DNA of 5,991 nucleotides, taken from NCBI GenBank assembly GCA_020722685.1, contig DYKH01000060.1:1-5991 (forward strand), given 5' to 3'. This DNA is from Caldithrix sp. (lineage in GTDB: Bacteria > KSB1 > UBA2214 > DYKH01). Below are positions 5,424 through 5,991 of this stretch, one piece after another (within the stretch, counting starts at the first letter, position 1; each line of letters opens with the position of its first letter). Under the pieces are notes generated by a model that saw nothing but the letters and a program-made list of their open reading frames with translations, did no database searches and was not told the DNA's origin. The translations under genes were made by a program, and so were the position numbers.

Positions 5424-5991
5424 ATGGCAAACTGGCTTATTTTACAGAACGTCCCCCACGAGAGTCCGGGCAAGATCACTGACTGGCTGGATGACAACGA
5501 ACAGGACTATAGAATAAATCAAGCATGGCAGAATCGGGGCATTGGTTTTGAAGAAGATTTTCAAGGACTGATCATCATGGGTGGGGCCGATGAGTGTAAA
5601 TGAACAGGATCGCTACCCGTTTTTGCAGCGAGAGATGAAAATGATCCAGGCTTGCTTGCGAAGAGAAAAACCGGTTCTGGGTATCTGCCTGGGAGCGCAA
5701 TTGTTAGCCCATGTCTTGGGCGCTCGTGTTTATCGCGGTCCGCAGCCCGAGATAGGCTGGTACCCGGTTCAGTTCACTCCCGAAGCCGAATCGGACGGCC
5801 TATTTCGAGGCGAGGTGAAAGAGCGGTGGATGTTTCACTGGCATGGGGAGACCTTTGACCTGCCGCAGGGAACAACACTGTTGGCTTCCTCCCAGCTTTA
5901 TCCCCACCAAGCCTTCCGCTATGGCCGGTTTGCTTACGGACTGCAGTTTCATTTTGAAGTCACGGAGGAGATGATTGGGGAATGGCTGAAG
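5424..5991 (+). pseudogene. Class I glutamine amidotransferase, frameshifted and cut by the window end
   Basis: ATG 5424 is preceded by TTGAGG at 5411-5416, a good ribosome binding site 7 nt away. The first frame begins MANWLILQNVPHESPGKI and reaches LIIMGG, then runs into GADECK and a TGA at 5601-5603 after 59 codons. The family expects MGGPMSV here. Removing one G from the GGGG run at 5583-5586 restores it, and the frame then stays open to 5991. The second part carries the nucleophile in GICLGAQLLA (Cys codon 5686-5688, residue 88 of the repaired protein) and the HxE pair in GLQFHFEVT (His codon 5950-5952, Glu 5956-5958, residues 176 and 178), so the Cys-His-Glu triad is intact. The domain is the GMP-synthase-like type 1 glutamine amidotransferase, which releases ammonia from glutamine; its acceptor is unknown. 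The C-terminus lies outside the window. The frameshift may be a sequencing error, a true mutation or, less likely, recoding. ATG 5590 could start a separate shortened protein, but it lacks a well-spaced ribosome binding site. Confidence 0.8.

Noticed and set aside
5323..5517. 64-codon plus-strand ORF before and across the amidotransferase start
   Set aside because: It has no ribosome binding site, and its second half is an out-of-frame reading of the amidotransferase N-terminus.
5590..5991. Independent gene starting at ATG 5590
   Set aside because: The upstream 59 codons encode the expected N-terminal strand and MGG motif of the same domain with a good ribosome binding site, so one frameshifted gene explains the data better.

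Overview
The window looks like a piece of a bacterial chromosome. All supported genes lie on the plus strand, have Shine-Dalgarno-type starts, and are separated by short spacers that hold palindromic repeats. Base composition is close to balanced. The repeats (one resembling the ATTCCC-N8-GGGAAT type, one bounded by TGTAGGAGA/TCTCCTACA) and the gene families point to a proteobacterium, perhaps a gammaproteobacterium. That is an inference from general resemblance; no lineage marker gene is present.

Layout. Positions 1-265 hold no gene I can support, only a candidate promoter. Positions 266-2944 encode an 892-residue protein made of two consecutive FAD-dependent oxidoreductase modules of the geranylgeranyl-reductase/FixC-like type, joined by a hydrophilic linker. 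A 33-codon small ORF with its own Shine-Dalgarno overlaps the end of that gene (2916-3017). Next comes a spacer with a double-hairpin inverted repeat, flanked by a 14-bp near-perfect direct repeat. Positions 3263-3865 encode a MobA-like nucleotidyltransferase. A second spacer holds a multi-hairpin repeat. Positions 4057-5226 encode a 389-residue Rossmann-fold protein that I align by eye with the FabV/trans-2-enoyl-CoA reductase family, although the usual catalytic spacing is not conserved. From 5424 to the right edge lies a class I glutamine amidotransferase gene, broken by one extra G in a GGGG run and cut off by the window end.

How the genes may work together. The two larger enzymes belong to families that handle double bonds in lipid-like substrates: geranylgeranyl-reductase-like flavoproteins reduce isoprenoid chains, and FabV-type enzymes reduce enoyl thioesters. 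A nucleotidyltransferase and an amidotransferase sit beside them. An uncharacterised lipid or isoprenoid modification locus is possible, but the spacers are 190-245 bp and contain repeats. The genes may therefore be separate transcription units that are only neighbours. The most unusual items are the tandem flavoprotein fusion, the overlapping small ORF and the divergent FabV-like enzyme.
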